From: Diplosphaera chodatii
Taxonomy: Eukaryota; Chlorophyta; Trebouxiophyceae; Prasiolales; Stichococcaceae
Direction: 5' to 3'
NCBI GenBank assembly: GCA_032358165.1
Contig: JAALGY010000034.1
Location: forward strand, 186,001 to 250,000
Length of the DNA stretch: 64,000 nucleotides
The notes beneath the pieces were generated by a model. The model made no database searches, was not told where the DNA came from, and was given only the letters and a program-made list of their open reading frames with translations. Each line of letters starts with the position of its first letter. The first letter of the stretch is position 1. The position numbers and the translations under genes were made by a program. Shown piece by piece: positions 11,437 through 23,669 of this stretch.

Positions 11437-14400
11437 CTAAAGAAAGGTTGCGCCGGACCTGGAGGACGCTGATGTGGCACGAATGGAGGGCCGCCAGGCG
11501 ACGCCGTGGCGCCACACCTCGCCGAGGCCCCCGCTGGCAGACCGCCTGGTGCTTCCGGCTTCCGTGCCGCTCCCGGCGCCGCCGTCGCCGGCCTGCCCGC
11601 CGGACGGCGGCACGTCCGCCGACCGGAAGCTCGCGCGCCACAGCCGGCTGCCGCCGCGGCTGCTGCCGCTGCTGGTGCGCGCCAGCAGCGCCGCCTCTGC
11701 ATGCGCCACCGCCGCTGGAACGCAAGAACATTGCAACAGCTCATTGCAAGGCACAGCCAGCATGAACACTCGTGTGAACATCAGCAGTGCCGCCCCGCAT
11801 TCGCCACTGCTGCTGGAAGCACAGCAAGTGCAATGGCTCAGTGACTGGCAGACCTGTGCACACTGTCTCCACAGGCGTCAATGCTGCTACACTTGAGGCA
11901 AACACCTCAGCGAGGGGATGGGCTCATCCTGTGACGAGTGGCACGTGCTCTGCGCAGAGCTTCGTGACACCAGCAACCAGTGAATAAGCGCATCGCAGGG
12001 CACAGCTGGCTGTCTGCCTCTAGCACCACACAGCACAAACCACACCTGCGCGCGAGGCGGGGGTGAGGTCGGGCGGGGGCAGCGGGTGCAGGATAGGCCC
12101 CTCGCCGCTAGTCACGTCCCACTCGATGAATGCCGGCATGAGGCGCACCTACCCCAGTGCAAGAAAGACGTCAGCAGAGAAGTGCGCAACGTCTGACGAG
12201 TCTGTTGATGGGGAATGGCACTGCCGACCTGGCATGTTCATGCAGGCTGCCCGCTGCCTCATGCTCGCTGAGTGCCGGCAGTGCAGGCAGCAGCCACTGC
12301 AACTCATTGCAGGCAGCACCTTGTTTCTAAAGCATCCAGCAGCCTCAACATGTAACCTAGCTTGGGCTGCTGAAACGTCGAGCGCAGCAGCCATCGCCGC
12401 TGCAGCCGCAGCGTCTGCGCCTGCCAAGCCCACAGACCCTACCTTTGGATTTCACACTCTGCATCGGAACCCCAAACCCACCTCGGGCTCCTGGGCGGTG
12501 GAGCGCAGCAGCTGCTGCCGCTGCAGCCGGATCATCTGCAGCTCCTGCGTCTGCAGGTCGCGCGCCGTGTTGGCGTCGCTCCACCGCTGGAACCCACGGT
12601 AGACGCGCGTCTGCAGGCACGATGACGCAGGCTTTGAGAGCTGCATGCCTTGAGTGCATAGGAAAGATGGCAGGAGGTGCGCGACAGCTGCACTGCAGCC
12701 AGCTGCGGCAGGTACAGGGGCTCAGCGGCGAATGACTTTGCACACAAGTCAACCACTGTTAACCGCATCCCAGTGGTCGGGCTGACGGGCCAGCGTGCTG
12801 AAACAGGACATGCCTGGAATGCCTGGAGGCTGGGGATCCTGACGCTGGGCACGCGGGACCCCGACGGGCTGGTCGCGCTGCTGCCCTGTGGGGAAACGGC
12901 CGCAGGAACGCCCTCCCCAGGCCCTGGAGCGCCTTCCGCCGATGGGGCATGCGCCGCCTGCGCAGCGGCCGCCGCCGCCGGGCCATCACGCTGCTGTGCC
13001 GCCGGCGCCGCCGCTGATATGTCAGGCGTCGGCGCGGCTGCCGCAGCATCTGGCAGCTGCGGTGCTGGGCTGCCCGAGGCTGGGGCGCCGGACGCTGCGG
13101 CATCCTCTGGCCCGATGCTCTCGAGCGCCGCCGGCGCGGACTGCTGCCGTGCCGCCTCCACCACTGCAGACGCCCTGGCAACCGCCGGCAATGCTGGCCC
13201 AGCCGCCGCCGCGGCCGCCATTGCTGCCAACTCCGGGACTGCGACGGTTACATTGCTGCTGCTGGTGGCACTGCTGTCCTTTGCGGGGGCCGGGGCAGAC
13301 ATCATTGTTTCCACATTTGGTCCCAGCTTCTGGGCGTAGCTGACCTGCAGCAGTTGCACAGGGGCCGTCAATGGGACATCTGATTGGCACAGCAGTCGGA
13401 CGGTATGGGGCCTGCTGGTGGCAGTTTGTGCCCCTTTGCCACAGCTTCCACTGGCACAGCCCAGGGTCAGTGGCTGCGGTCGGCCCTGACTACAATAATC
13501 AGCGTGCACACCTCGGCGGACCACCCACCCGTTTCACTCACCCATTCCATGGATACTTCCAGTTCTTTCAAAATCTCAAAGAGGCTCATTTCACCCACCT
13601 GGTTGTCGGGCGACACGACCAGGATCGGCAGCCGCACCAGCTTGGCCTGCTGCCACATGATGAGCTGCTGCCGCGGCTCGTGTGCGGCCGAGTGGCGCTC
13701 GCCAGGTGCCGCTGCAAGCCAGCACAACCCCATGGGTGAATCACTCGTGCACGACGCAATGCACTTGGGACCTTTGAGACGAGCTGCTATGCTGACCACC
13801 TACTATGCATGCTGGACCTGCACATGGTCATGCGCAGGGCCGAAAGCGATCGTGCTACCAGGGACATATACGGTTGGAGGTGCCGACATCTGACGGGATC
13901 CTTGGGCAGCAGGCGGCAGATGCAGGAGCAATCATTGGTTCCCAGCCGTCAAGCCCATGGGACCCTCTGACCACTTGTCCACTACACGCTCCAGGGAGCC
14001 GTGAAAGGCAAATTTCAAGGATGGCGCGAAAGGCAACCTTGCCGTCGGCCGGGGCGGGGGTGCCGCCGACGGTGGCGCGTGCACAGGCAGGCGATGACCA
14101 AGATGGCAGCCGCCAGGCCGACCAGCAGCCCTGTAGCGCAGCCACAGCATTTTGTGTATGTTACCTGTCGAAGTAGATGGCTGTGACAATTTTTCCAGTG
14201 TGAAGCAATTCTACATGCATGCATGCATGCCGCGCTCCAACCAATGGCTGATATCAACATGCTGGCTGCCGGGATCAGGAAGAGCGCTGACAGCAGATCA
14301 TGCCCTTTGCGGCTTGCCTGTGAAGACGAGCAGGTTGTTGACGCTGCTGAAGGCGGGGCGGTTGTCACCAATCTGCAGCAGCGCGCGCCTCGGCATCTGC

Positions 14401-14549
14401 CGCAGGCCGGACATTTTTGTGCCAGCCGACGTGGCGGCCATAGCTACGATTCGAGCCTCAGAGGTGCTGCTGTCGTTGCTCCTGCTGATGCAGCCCTTTG
14501 CCGCCTTCACGGCTCTGCACAGTGCAACACGGGTGTCAGGGATGCACAC
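11437..14549 (-). CDS. single-pass membrane protein, unknown family, paralogue B
   Basis: Function not recognised. Seven in-phase exons: 14549-14318, 14130-14038, 13711-13599, 13344-12844, 12610-12482, 12148-12046, 11714-11437 (482 aa). It shares with A and C: RRALLQ...NNLLVFTG, membrane segment GLLVGLAAAILVIACLC, QQAKLVRLPILVVSPDN, SYAQKL, a coiled-coil-like LQTQELQMIRLQRQQLL, PAFIEWDVTSGEGPILHP, and a tail ending near WRHGVAWRPS. Relative to C, its fourth coding block is split by one extra intron (12843-12611). Intron 1 starts with GC (AG|GCAAGC at 14317). The first exon lacks an obvious signal peptide, unlike A and C, so a further upstream exon is likely. The Ala/Pro-rich linker is the longest of the three. 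Confidence 0.7.
14214..14230. repeat. short CATG microsatellite
   Basis: Four consecutive CATG units (catgcatgcatgcatgc) in intron 1 of paralogue B. Confidence 0.8.
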
Positions 14550-16218
14550 GGGTGAGTTGCCCGCCGGGGGTAGACCCGCACAGATCTAGACTGCTGCTGC
14601 AACTTCGCTTCTCACAATGGACTGGTTGAGAGTACGCACATGCTCACGCGCACAAGCAGAGGCAAGCGGACTGCCGTGCAGCGTCCGTGCAGACCCACCG
14701 GCGATGCATGCGATCAGAACCTCACGTAGTATGCGTGCGACCACCCCGCTGAATGAAGACGTGCTGCAAAAACTACGGGAAGGCAGTGCGGGCGGCGGCG
14801 TTGGCTGAGTTCCTGAGCAGCTGGCGCTCGGGGATTTCAGTCCTCGAGGCTTGCATAACCAATCACATCACAATTGTGATCGTCGGTGCACCGTAGCAAA
14901 GAGGCTATGGTTTGCGTACAGTTTTAGGACCTTGCGCGCTGGGCCAGGCGGCTGCTGCAGAATGATGCTCGCCGTGCGGATGTGTCGCAGGGTGTATGCA
15001 GGCAACAAGCTTTGGCCTCACCGAGCCCGCGCCAGCGCAACAGCATCCATCAGTAGCAATTCAACAACAGATCTGACGTTGAAACAATGACGGCCGATGG
15101 TCTGTATACACCGTTGCAGAGGCTGGAAAGCCTTACCTGATGGGCCGCCCTGCATCAAATTCTGCAATCTGCCTCAATTGGTGCGCTGGGGGTGGATAGA
15201 ACATCGGCACGGTCCACCTGTCCTACCACATTATACAGCTGGCCGTCTCTATGTGCGTGTTTGTGCGAAAGTGACAACACTCAAACCGTCTCTGTGCCAC
15301 TGGCCAGTGCTGCAGACCCGACAGCGTGCGATGACCAATCAGGCGTGCACTTACATACACCGGCGTCATGCCTGATGCAACACAACTCAAGGCGGCAACC
15401 ACAAAACACACTGGACGACAGAAAACACGCACGTTATACTACATCTGCGACATGAATTTACTTGATAATCATATCAACGATCGGAGATCTCTACATGCAT
15501 GTGGCAGGTGCACAGCTGCCAGTGCTACTTTCTATCTAGACGACTGCCCCTCTGCAGCAGCAATTATAGTCATGCGAAACCAGCGATGCATAGCACTATC
15601 AACCCCTTGCTGACGCACATGCGCCAATCAAGAGCAGCAGGTACCGTCAAGTAGCTCTAAATACTCGCCCACACGCTGGTTGCCTTGGCCTGCGTCACCA
15701 TGCGCCACAGGCCAGAGCATTCTTGTCACTAGTGGCCATTTCAATTGCCTTGCAACGAGCAACATCTGTCTTGCGGCAGGGTGATCAGCTCCGACTTTGC
15801 GCTGGCGGTCTGCGGCGTGCTGCCGCTCCTGAACGGCTGCACATGCGAGTTGCTTCTGTTGCTGCACTGCGTTCACCCCCGCCAGCAGGATTTCCATCAT
15901 ACAGCATTGCTGGCACCGCCGCTCACAGTGCTGACGCTGCTGCTGCTGGCAGCGGCATTGTCGTCACGGCTGCCTTATTGTCCGTCGGCCCTGCACATCC
16001 AAAGCATGGTACTGAGCAACGTTCGTGCAGTCAGACACTGGGCGGCTGTTAGCACGTGCCCAACCCTCACTGTGGAAGGGTCCTGTCAGGCTCATGGCTT
16101 GCAGGTCATGGGATACAGATGACTGGCAGAGTACCAAAGCTGGGGGTTGCCGTTTCAACCATGGTCCCCCTAAGCTCCAACCTCCAAGCTCCAAGCTCAA
16201 ACACGGAGGAAGGTGATC
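14550..16218. other. intergenic spacer between paralogues B and C
   Basis: About 1.7 kb with no supported coding exon. It is the expected place for the promoter, and perhaps a missing signal-peptide exon, of paralogue B. Part of it (about 14800-15600) is visibly less GC-rich than the genes. Confidence 0.45.
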
Positions 16219-18419
16219 TCACTGGGGCAGAGCGGATGCTGCCTGCAACGAGGGTCGCCAGGCAATGCCGTGGCGCCAGAGCTGCCCCAACCCGCCGCTG
16301 CCGGCGCACAGCTCTGGTGGACCGCTTCCACTGCTTCCTGCTGCTCCTGCCACCCCCGCAATTGCGCTGCCCGCAGCGGGCGGGCCAGCCCCGATGTCCC
16401 CGCTGCCGGCGCGACTGCTGCTCGGCAGGCCATCGCGAAGCGGTGCTGCTGCCTCGGCAGCATGGCCGCCTGATCGTCGGAACATGTTGCCGCGGCGGTT
16501 GCTGCTGCCGCTGGCACGCGCGACCAGCAGCGCCTCCGCCCTTGCAAGCTCCGCTGCAACACGAGGGTTGGCTGTGTCTGAGTGCGCAGGGACAGGCGAC
16601 AGTTCTGCAGCGCCCCGAATCTACTTGGATGTGCAGTAGGTGCGACAGGGACATTGCCTGACGGCATGCACACTTGCTTGCAACCACGGCAGCCCATGCA
16701 AGCAAATTGTGTTTGGTTTCAAGTACCTGCGCGCGAGGGCCTGGTCAGCTGCGGCGGCAGCGACGGCGGCGGGTGCAGGATGGGCCCCTCGTTGCCGGAG
16801 ACGTCCCACTCGATGAACGCCGGCACGATGCGCACCTGCGGCACGCACACAGGTTGCTCAGCCGATTCGGGTGGGGCAATAACTCATGCAGGCTCACGGC
16901 AGCTCCCCACCGATGGGGCCCACGCTGCATGTAGCAGGTGCCGAGCCATGGCGCTGCTCAACTGCGAAAAGTGCACTGGCAGACGCATGTATTGCGCATC
17001 CAGGATATTGTGGGCCAATACTAGGTTTCAAGTACAACCGACTGACACCTCTGGCTCCGGTTCGTCGTCCAGCCGCCGGCGCCAGGCGGACTGCTGGCGC
17101 TGCGCCGCCTCCTGCGCCTCCCGGTCCGCCTGGCTCTGCCGGCTGTGCCACTGCCGCAGCCGCTGCACACGCGCCGCCAGCCGCGCCGCGGGGCCAGGGG
17201 AAACCCGTGCTGCGGGACCAGGGCCGCGGCCGCCGGCGGCGGCGGCGGCGGCGGGCGCAGCGGGCGCGCTGCCGTCTGGTGCTGCCTGCGCTGCCTGCAG
17301 TCCCGGGTGCGGGGCGGCTGCCACCAGCATCGGCGCTGCTGGCGCCGCATCGAAGGAGGTTGCTGGGTTGCGAGTAGTTTGATGGGTCGGTGAATCAACC
17401 ACATTCACTACCGTCATCTCCACCATGGGTGCTGCGGCTGGCTGCTGCCCTGCGTCGACCTCCAGGCTGCTGACGGTCGCTGCATCCTCGCCGCCAGCGC
17501 TGCGCTGCTTCGTGTCTTTGACTGCCGCTGCGGCTGCCATTGCCGCTGCCAGCTCTGCCTCGGGCTCCAACTTGTGTGCATAGCTGACCTGCAGAATTAT
17601 AAGACCTTCGTTCTGGACACAGCAACTCCTGTTGTGCTAAGCCACACTACTGAAACACCAGTCCATAGGCGCTCGCATGAGGCATGGCAGGTTGCACGGC
17701 ATCGTGTACGAAGGGGCATGCAGAACAACCTGCATGGCTGGCTTGTGTTCGTCCAGTACAGGCGCACCTCGTTGCTGGGCCCAATCACCAGGACGGGCAG
17801 CTGCAGCGTCTTGGCCTGCTGCAGCACAATCTGCCGTTGACCCTCCCATCGACGCACACTGGACGCGCCTGCATGCAGCCCACGCACGGTGAGATCTTCG
17901 TTTCCGTCGGGTGCGCAACATCCTCTGTATGGGGCAAAGGACCGCTGCAATGTGATACCGCCGACTCGACAGGGACTGGCCGCTGTAGTACTGAGACAGA
18001 AGCAGGGTTGATGAAGGAGCAAACCTTGTGCACTGTAGTGAACACCTCTTCTCCGCCAGCGCAGGTGGACGCACAGGCAGAACACGATGATGATGGCGAA
18101 CGCGAGGCCCGTGAGCACCCCTGCAGCAGACATGCAAAGGGTCGGCTAGCCACACCTTGCGCGCTGTGCAGGCTTCCTGACCACATCAGACGGGCTATGA
18201 CCGGCTCGCTCTACGTTCAGCTGGGCAAGCACCTGTGAAGATGATCAGGTGGTTGACGCTGCCAAAGGCGCGGCCCTGGCCGTTGTTGACCTGCAGCAGG
18301 GTCCGCCCGCGCCAGAGCCGCTGATCGGCCTGCGGCTCTGTTTGTTGCTTCCCACCGACGCCCAGCGGCAGCAGCGCACCCACAATCGTCCACACAACAC
18401 ACGCAACATAGTGCACCAT
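16219..18419 (-). CDS. single-pass membrane protein, unknown family, paralogue C
   Basis: Function not recognised. Six in-phase exons: 18419-18233, 18120-18046, 17868-17768, 17588-17049, 16835-16727, 16553-16219 (448 aa). The N-terminus MVHYVACVVWTIVGALLPLG is a plausible signal peptide. Next come a short luminal or extracellular part (GRTLLQVNNGQGRAFGSVN), a membrane segment (VLTGLAFAIIIVFCLCVHL), a basic stop-transfer RWRRR, and QQAKTLQLPVLVIGPSNE. SYAHKL, an Ala-rich linker, an Arg/Gln-rich helix, PAFIEWDVSGNEGPILHP and a C-terminus with SGGLGQLWRHGIAWRPS complete it. A Met ten codons upstream (18449) is also possible. It is divergent from dapL, about 900 bp away. Confidence 0.75.
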
Positions 18420-19319
18420 CTTGCGATTCAGACCCAAGATTGTGACCACACACTGTCCGCAAATAGCTATTCCAGCCCTGCTCGGTCCGCTGCTGGCAGT
18501 GCTCCGTTCACGCGTTCAGCAACAGATCCCAGCCCAATGCGGCCGCAGCGCTTCTGTATATTCCTGCGACGAGCAGGCTGCTGAGGCCTGCAGGTATGCT
18601 ACGTGCAGCGGGCAGTCACGATGCACCGATTTGTGCGCCGAGCGTAGCTACAGCGGCCGGTGTGACGGCATCCCACTGCACGAATACAAACGGAACGTCA
18701 ACCAGCCAAAGACGGGCTGAACTGCACGACTGAAAGTGCAAGCTGTGCCATTTGCTGGTGTGCAACCGGCTTGCAGTCCAGCTGTAGGACGCGAGTTGGC
18801 ACCATCGGCCTGCATTACATGGCCGGCATGCCTAGCCACCCTGCATGACACTGACACATGGCGACTTCCGACTTTCGGCCCAGGGGTGCCACCGTGGCGT
18901 GTCGGCTATCGGTAGCAATGTGCTCTACATGCACTTGATCATTGCAACCACTCTGCAGGTGTCGGTCCACTTGCGCTATCTACCTCGATTTGGATAGTTT
19001 CGCAAGCGCTGGACGATTGCTGCGCAACACCAGGCTTCTGACTTTTGTCAAGCACCCGCAGAACGTGATCTACCGAACGTATACTGCCTGCAGCCATGGC
19101 CAACATGGCACTGCTGCAGAAAGGCCAGTGCCTAGGATGCACGCACAGCCTCCTGCCCGACCACCACAGGCAAGTTCTCCATTGTCGTAGTCATGCATCC
19201 TTTGTCACCCATCATGTGGATCTGCGATAGGGGTGCCCAGGCCGTTCTCACGCGTTCTTATGACAGCACCCAGCAGCGGGGATTCAGGCAGACAGCAAAT
19301 CACTCATGACTTTGTGTGT
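18420..19319. promoter_or_regulatory. divergent intergenic region (paralogue C / dapL)
   Basis: 900 bp between two divergent start codons, so it must contain both promoters and 5' UTRs. I found no recognisable operator or TATA box that I would defend. Confidence 0.4.
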
Positions 19320-22300
19320 ATGGCGCCATGCAGAGCGGCTCGCCTGCCATCGTTTAGGCAGCGCCAGCCTGTGCAGTGTGCAGCCACGCTTGAGGCTCCT
19401 GCAGGTGGGCCGAGCTGTCAGTGAGAACACCTATGTCTGTAGAATCACCGCTCTGCATCATTGTGCCGTACGTGACGCGCTGACGTGCATGCATGGCTGT
19501 TTGTCAGAGCAAACCACACGGCTCAACAAGAACCCGAACCTCAACAAGCTGCAGGCGGGCTACCTGTTCCCAGAGGTGAGAGTGCCTGTTTGTCTGTTGT
19601 TGTCTGACGCGCATGCAACACACGCTGCATGTTGCGTCTAGAAAGTGCGCCATGCACTTGCATTCATCCCACACCGGCGGCAGCTTTTAAGCCAGTGCGC
19701 TCGCGTGCAGATCGCCAAGCGGAGGCGGTCGCACATGGACAAGCGGCCGGACGCAAAGATCATCAGCCTGGGCATCGGCGACACCACAGAGCCTATCCCC
19801 GGCTTTGTCGCGGACGCCATGGCGGCAGCCGCCAAGGGCCTTGGCACCCTGGAGGGCTACTCCGGGCAAGCTTTTCGAATGCTTCATCTGTTACCTTCAC
19901 GTAGGGTGAACTTGAATCAGATCAGCACGTCGGCACTCCTGGCATGCACAGGTCACAGAGAACCGTCCAAGCTGACCTGGCGGCCACAGAGCTCCGCCGC
20001 CAAACAGCAAGGTGATATTAAACTCTCAGTGCAATCTGCAGGTATGGGTCGGAGGCGGGGCGTGAGGAGCTGCGGGAGTCCATTGCGGGGGCGTTCTACG
20101 GGGACACAGTCATCAAGCCCGCCGAGATCTTCGTGTCGGACGGTTCCAAGTGCGACATCGGGCGGCTGCAGATGATGTTCGGCTCCCAGGCCTCAGTCGC
20201 ACTCCAGGTACGTTCTCCTGTTAAGCTCGATATACAGTCAGCCAGCACGCTCTTGCGTAGCCAGGCCAGTCGATACGTAGGACACACAGGAGATCCTGGC
20301 GCATGTGCCCTGTGTGTGCATGCGATGCTGGACTCCTGCCAGGCCATGACCTGCACTGACATTTGCAGGACCCAGCATACCCAGTGTACGTGGACAGCTC
20401 GGTCATCATGGGCATGACGGGGGACTACAACGCCGGGTCCACAGGATTCGACGGCATCCAGTACATGCCCTGCAGCCCGGAGAACGACTTCTTCCCAGAT
20501 TTGTCACAGGTACAGGTGCCAGCGCCGCAGCTCCAACGACACACGCCTGAAACGGACGTAGCTGTCAGACTAGCTTCACCTCCGGACTGGGACACCAGCT
20601 GCACATAATTTGCTTCTGATTGTGCACGGTCCAGTGGAAAGGGAGCAAATTGGCGTGTGTCTCAGACAACACCGCAGAGCCCCATTCTGGTGTGCTGCAG
20701 ACTGAGCGGACGGACCTGATCTTCTTCTGCTCGCCCAACAACCCGACCGGCGCCGCCGCCACACGGGAGCAGCTCACAGTGCGCACTTTCCATGCCAGCA
20801 CAATGCCAGACGTTGTTAGGCCTTTTCTACGGAATGTGAACAACCCTGGACGTGTAGGCATTGCGCTTCTTGCATGCAATTCGTGCACTGGCACAGCAAC
20901 GAGGCAAATGTACTGTAGCCCCTTAGTACTGCTGTGGTTGGTGGACGCTAGGTCAATGCAGCTACATGCTGTCTGGTGCAGGAACTGGTTGCGCACGCCA
21001 GGAGGAACGGCAGCATCATCGTGTATGACGCCGCGTATTCGCTGTACATCTCGGACCGCAATTGCCCAAAGTCCATCTTCGAGATCGAGGGTAAGGTTGC
21101 TCAGTGCGGAGAGTAGTTGGTCCCATAACACGCTGCACGCTGTCTGCCGTAGGCATGAAGCTTCGCATAGAAGCCTCACCACTGCATATCCTGTTGCCAT
21201 CATTCATGACTCCCGGGGTTGCAGGCGATGAGACCATCACGCTGCAGATGGGATGTTGCAGCATGCACACCGTGTTCACCTTCGAAATGCATCCTTCGAA
21301 ACACATCCCTTGAAAGGACATGTGCTCTATTGGTGTAGGCGCCGAGACCTGTGCGCTGGAGACGTGCAGCTTCAGCAAGTACGCGGGGTTCACCGGCACG
21401 CGGCTGGGGTGGACCGTCATCCCGGACGCCCTGAAGTTTGCCGACGGCAGCAAAGTGCAGGTGATCGACGGGCCTCGGCTTGCCTCGGCTTGCTCGGAGC
21501 TGATGTGCGCGTCCAGCTGTTTTTGAGCCTCTTCCAACGTGCCGAGTTGCTGGCAGACGCATGTCATGCATGTCGGTGGAACCCCCTGTCAGCTGGGCGT
21601 CTACTGTTGTGCTTACTTATGCAGGACGCGTGGGTGCGCGTGGCCAGCACCGTGTTCAACGGCGCCAGCAACGTGTCGCAGGCCGGCGGCATCGCCTGCC
21701 TCAAGGTGACCAACCCCTTACTTCAAGCCCTAAGCACCCACTACAGGAACGGTCCAGAATTCCTGACATCCTGCGTCCTGAAGCTGCTGCAGTCACTGTG
21801 TGGCTGTTCCCAAAGCATGTTCTGGCAGACAGGTGTCGTGCACCGTGATGTGACTCATCAGCAGCCTCATACAACGTGTTGCTGTGGATGAGTGTCCAAT
21901 ACTGCCTGCTCGGCACTCTGACGTCATCTGCCATGCTGTGGAACATTCAGGCTAGCGCGCCGGCTGGTTGTCGTGCTGCAGCTGTTGTCCTATCGTGGCC
22001 CTACAGGGGTGCCTAGCAAAACCCTAAAAAGTCACAGTCTCGGCAGCCCTTGCCTGGACGATTGTGAAGCTCAGCTGCCACAATCTAATCCGCAGAAGAT
22101 AGGGGCACAGCCTGACAGCACTGGCACCGTAGTGGTCCCATGTGTGCTGAGGTTGACAGTGTGCTGCTTCCTGCAGCCGGAGGGGCTGAGCCAGGTGGCG
22201 GACCTGGTGTCCTTCTACAAGGAGAACGCGAACATCCTGCGGGAGGTGCGAGACAGTAAATTTATCAAAAGAATCAACTGCGTTTCAACATCAAATGAAT

Positions 22301-23114
22301 ACAGAAATATCTTCATGTTCCAGAGAATGGTTGTGGCGGCCGCACTCATGAAGAGCCGCTGGCACCCTGGTACTGCTGCCAGGCTTACTCTTGGTGCCAT
22401 CGGTGGTGGAATTTGGGTCCTCTGTGCACCCTGCAGTGCTTCCTGGACCTGGGCTTCAGCGTGTACGGCGGCAGCAACGCGCCTTACGTCTGGGTCGGCT
22501 TCCCCGGCAAGGCCTCCTGGTCAGCGATCCGTTTCTTGTCGATGACCTGCATAAGTCCGTCGCTTCGCCGACGAGCCTGCCTACACATGGTGTTGTCGGG
22601 GTTGTCACCGCCAGAACACATGCACTCACATCCTGCACATTCACCCTCGTCGTGCTCTTCAGAGACTGAGGGGAGGCTCCCGCGCAACTGACATGCTTGT
22701 GCTCTGTCTCAGCGTAAGATTCTAGATCGTCCCTGCAGGGACGTGTTTGCGGAGATCCTGGACAAGTGCGACGTGGTGACCACGCCCGGCTCAGGGTTTG
22801 GCCCCGCGGGCGAGGGCTTTGTGCGCGCCTCCGCCTTCGCACATAGGTGCCGTCCCGCCCCCCTGGACATCTGACTTCAATTCGTGTTGTGTTGTTTAAA
22901 TTAGTCACAACCACAACAGTCACTGCAGTGGGTTCGTTAGGGTTCGTTTATGTTGTAAATCAGCTGCACAAAGTTGCACTATCATGTTTGAGCATTGCTG
23001 CAACAGTAAACTTGTTCAGGGGTACATAAAAACCCGAGACTTGTGTGTGTTTTGTGTAGGGAGGATGTGCTGGAGGCGGTGGAGCGCTTCAAGAAGGCGT
23101 TTGGGAAGCACTAG
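19320..23114 (+). CDS. DAPL: LL-diaminopimelate aminotransferase, plastid form
   Basis: PLP enzyme of plastid lysine synthesis; it converts tetrahydrodipicolinate plus glutamate directly to LL-diaminopimelate. Thirteen exons keep phase: 19320-19404, 19508-19575, 19711-19865, 20042-20207, 20369-20509, 20701-20778, 20982-21090, 21339-21460, 21625-21705, 22177-22245, 22437-22519, 22739-22846, 23060-23114 (439 aa). Signatures: [29 protein letters not shown] split over a GC-AG intron (19866), [57 protein letters not shown] (PLP lysine), [37 protein letters not shown]. The start at 19320 gives a transit-peptide-like leader ([22 protein letters not shown]); an upstream in-frame Met at 19233 exists. 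Confidence 0.97.
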
Positions 23115-23669
23115 GAAGCAGCGGGGTGGAGTGCTGGGTCCTCTGGTTGAGTAGATGAAGCAGACTCCAAACAATACTTATATGTGCCAAAGAACTCGGT
23201 TGGGTCACACATTGAAGCCGTACGTGATCAGCCAGCGCTGCAAGCACGCTGCCAACATTCATCCACTGTGCTCGGCAGCCTCTTGTCAGGCTGCATCGTG
23301 CTGCTTTACCTGCCGTAAGCATCACCGTGGCCCTCCCGTGGCGGTTCCAGCACCACTGTGCAAACTGCTGAGGTTCGGTTAGCTGCACGTGGGAACGGTG
23401 CTTGACTGTCAGCAGCCATGCCTGTACGGTATTGCGCCATTGCCTTACATAAACTTCATGCTGCTTGAAGTGTGCAGACAGCCATCGCGGCCTCCGCAGC
23501 AAATATTTTCATAACCAAGATATCAGTGCTGCAACAATTATGCCAGGCATATAAAGGCACATCTGCTCAGGCCGTGCAGTCACTGCCAGACTCTCTCAGA
23601 AGCCCTGCTCTTGCTCGTGAGTATCGATTCACCCACACCAACACAGATGTTTTGTTGCGGTCCTGCCAG
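23115..23669. other. convergent intergenic region (dapL / FBA)
   Basis: 555 bp between two converging stop codons. It holds the 3' UTRs; I see no gene. Confidence 0.5.

Noticed and set aside
14851..15613. Short plus-strand frames in the spacer between paralogues B and C
   Set aside because: No consistent splice sites or similarity to anything else in the window.
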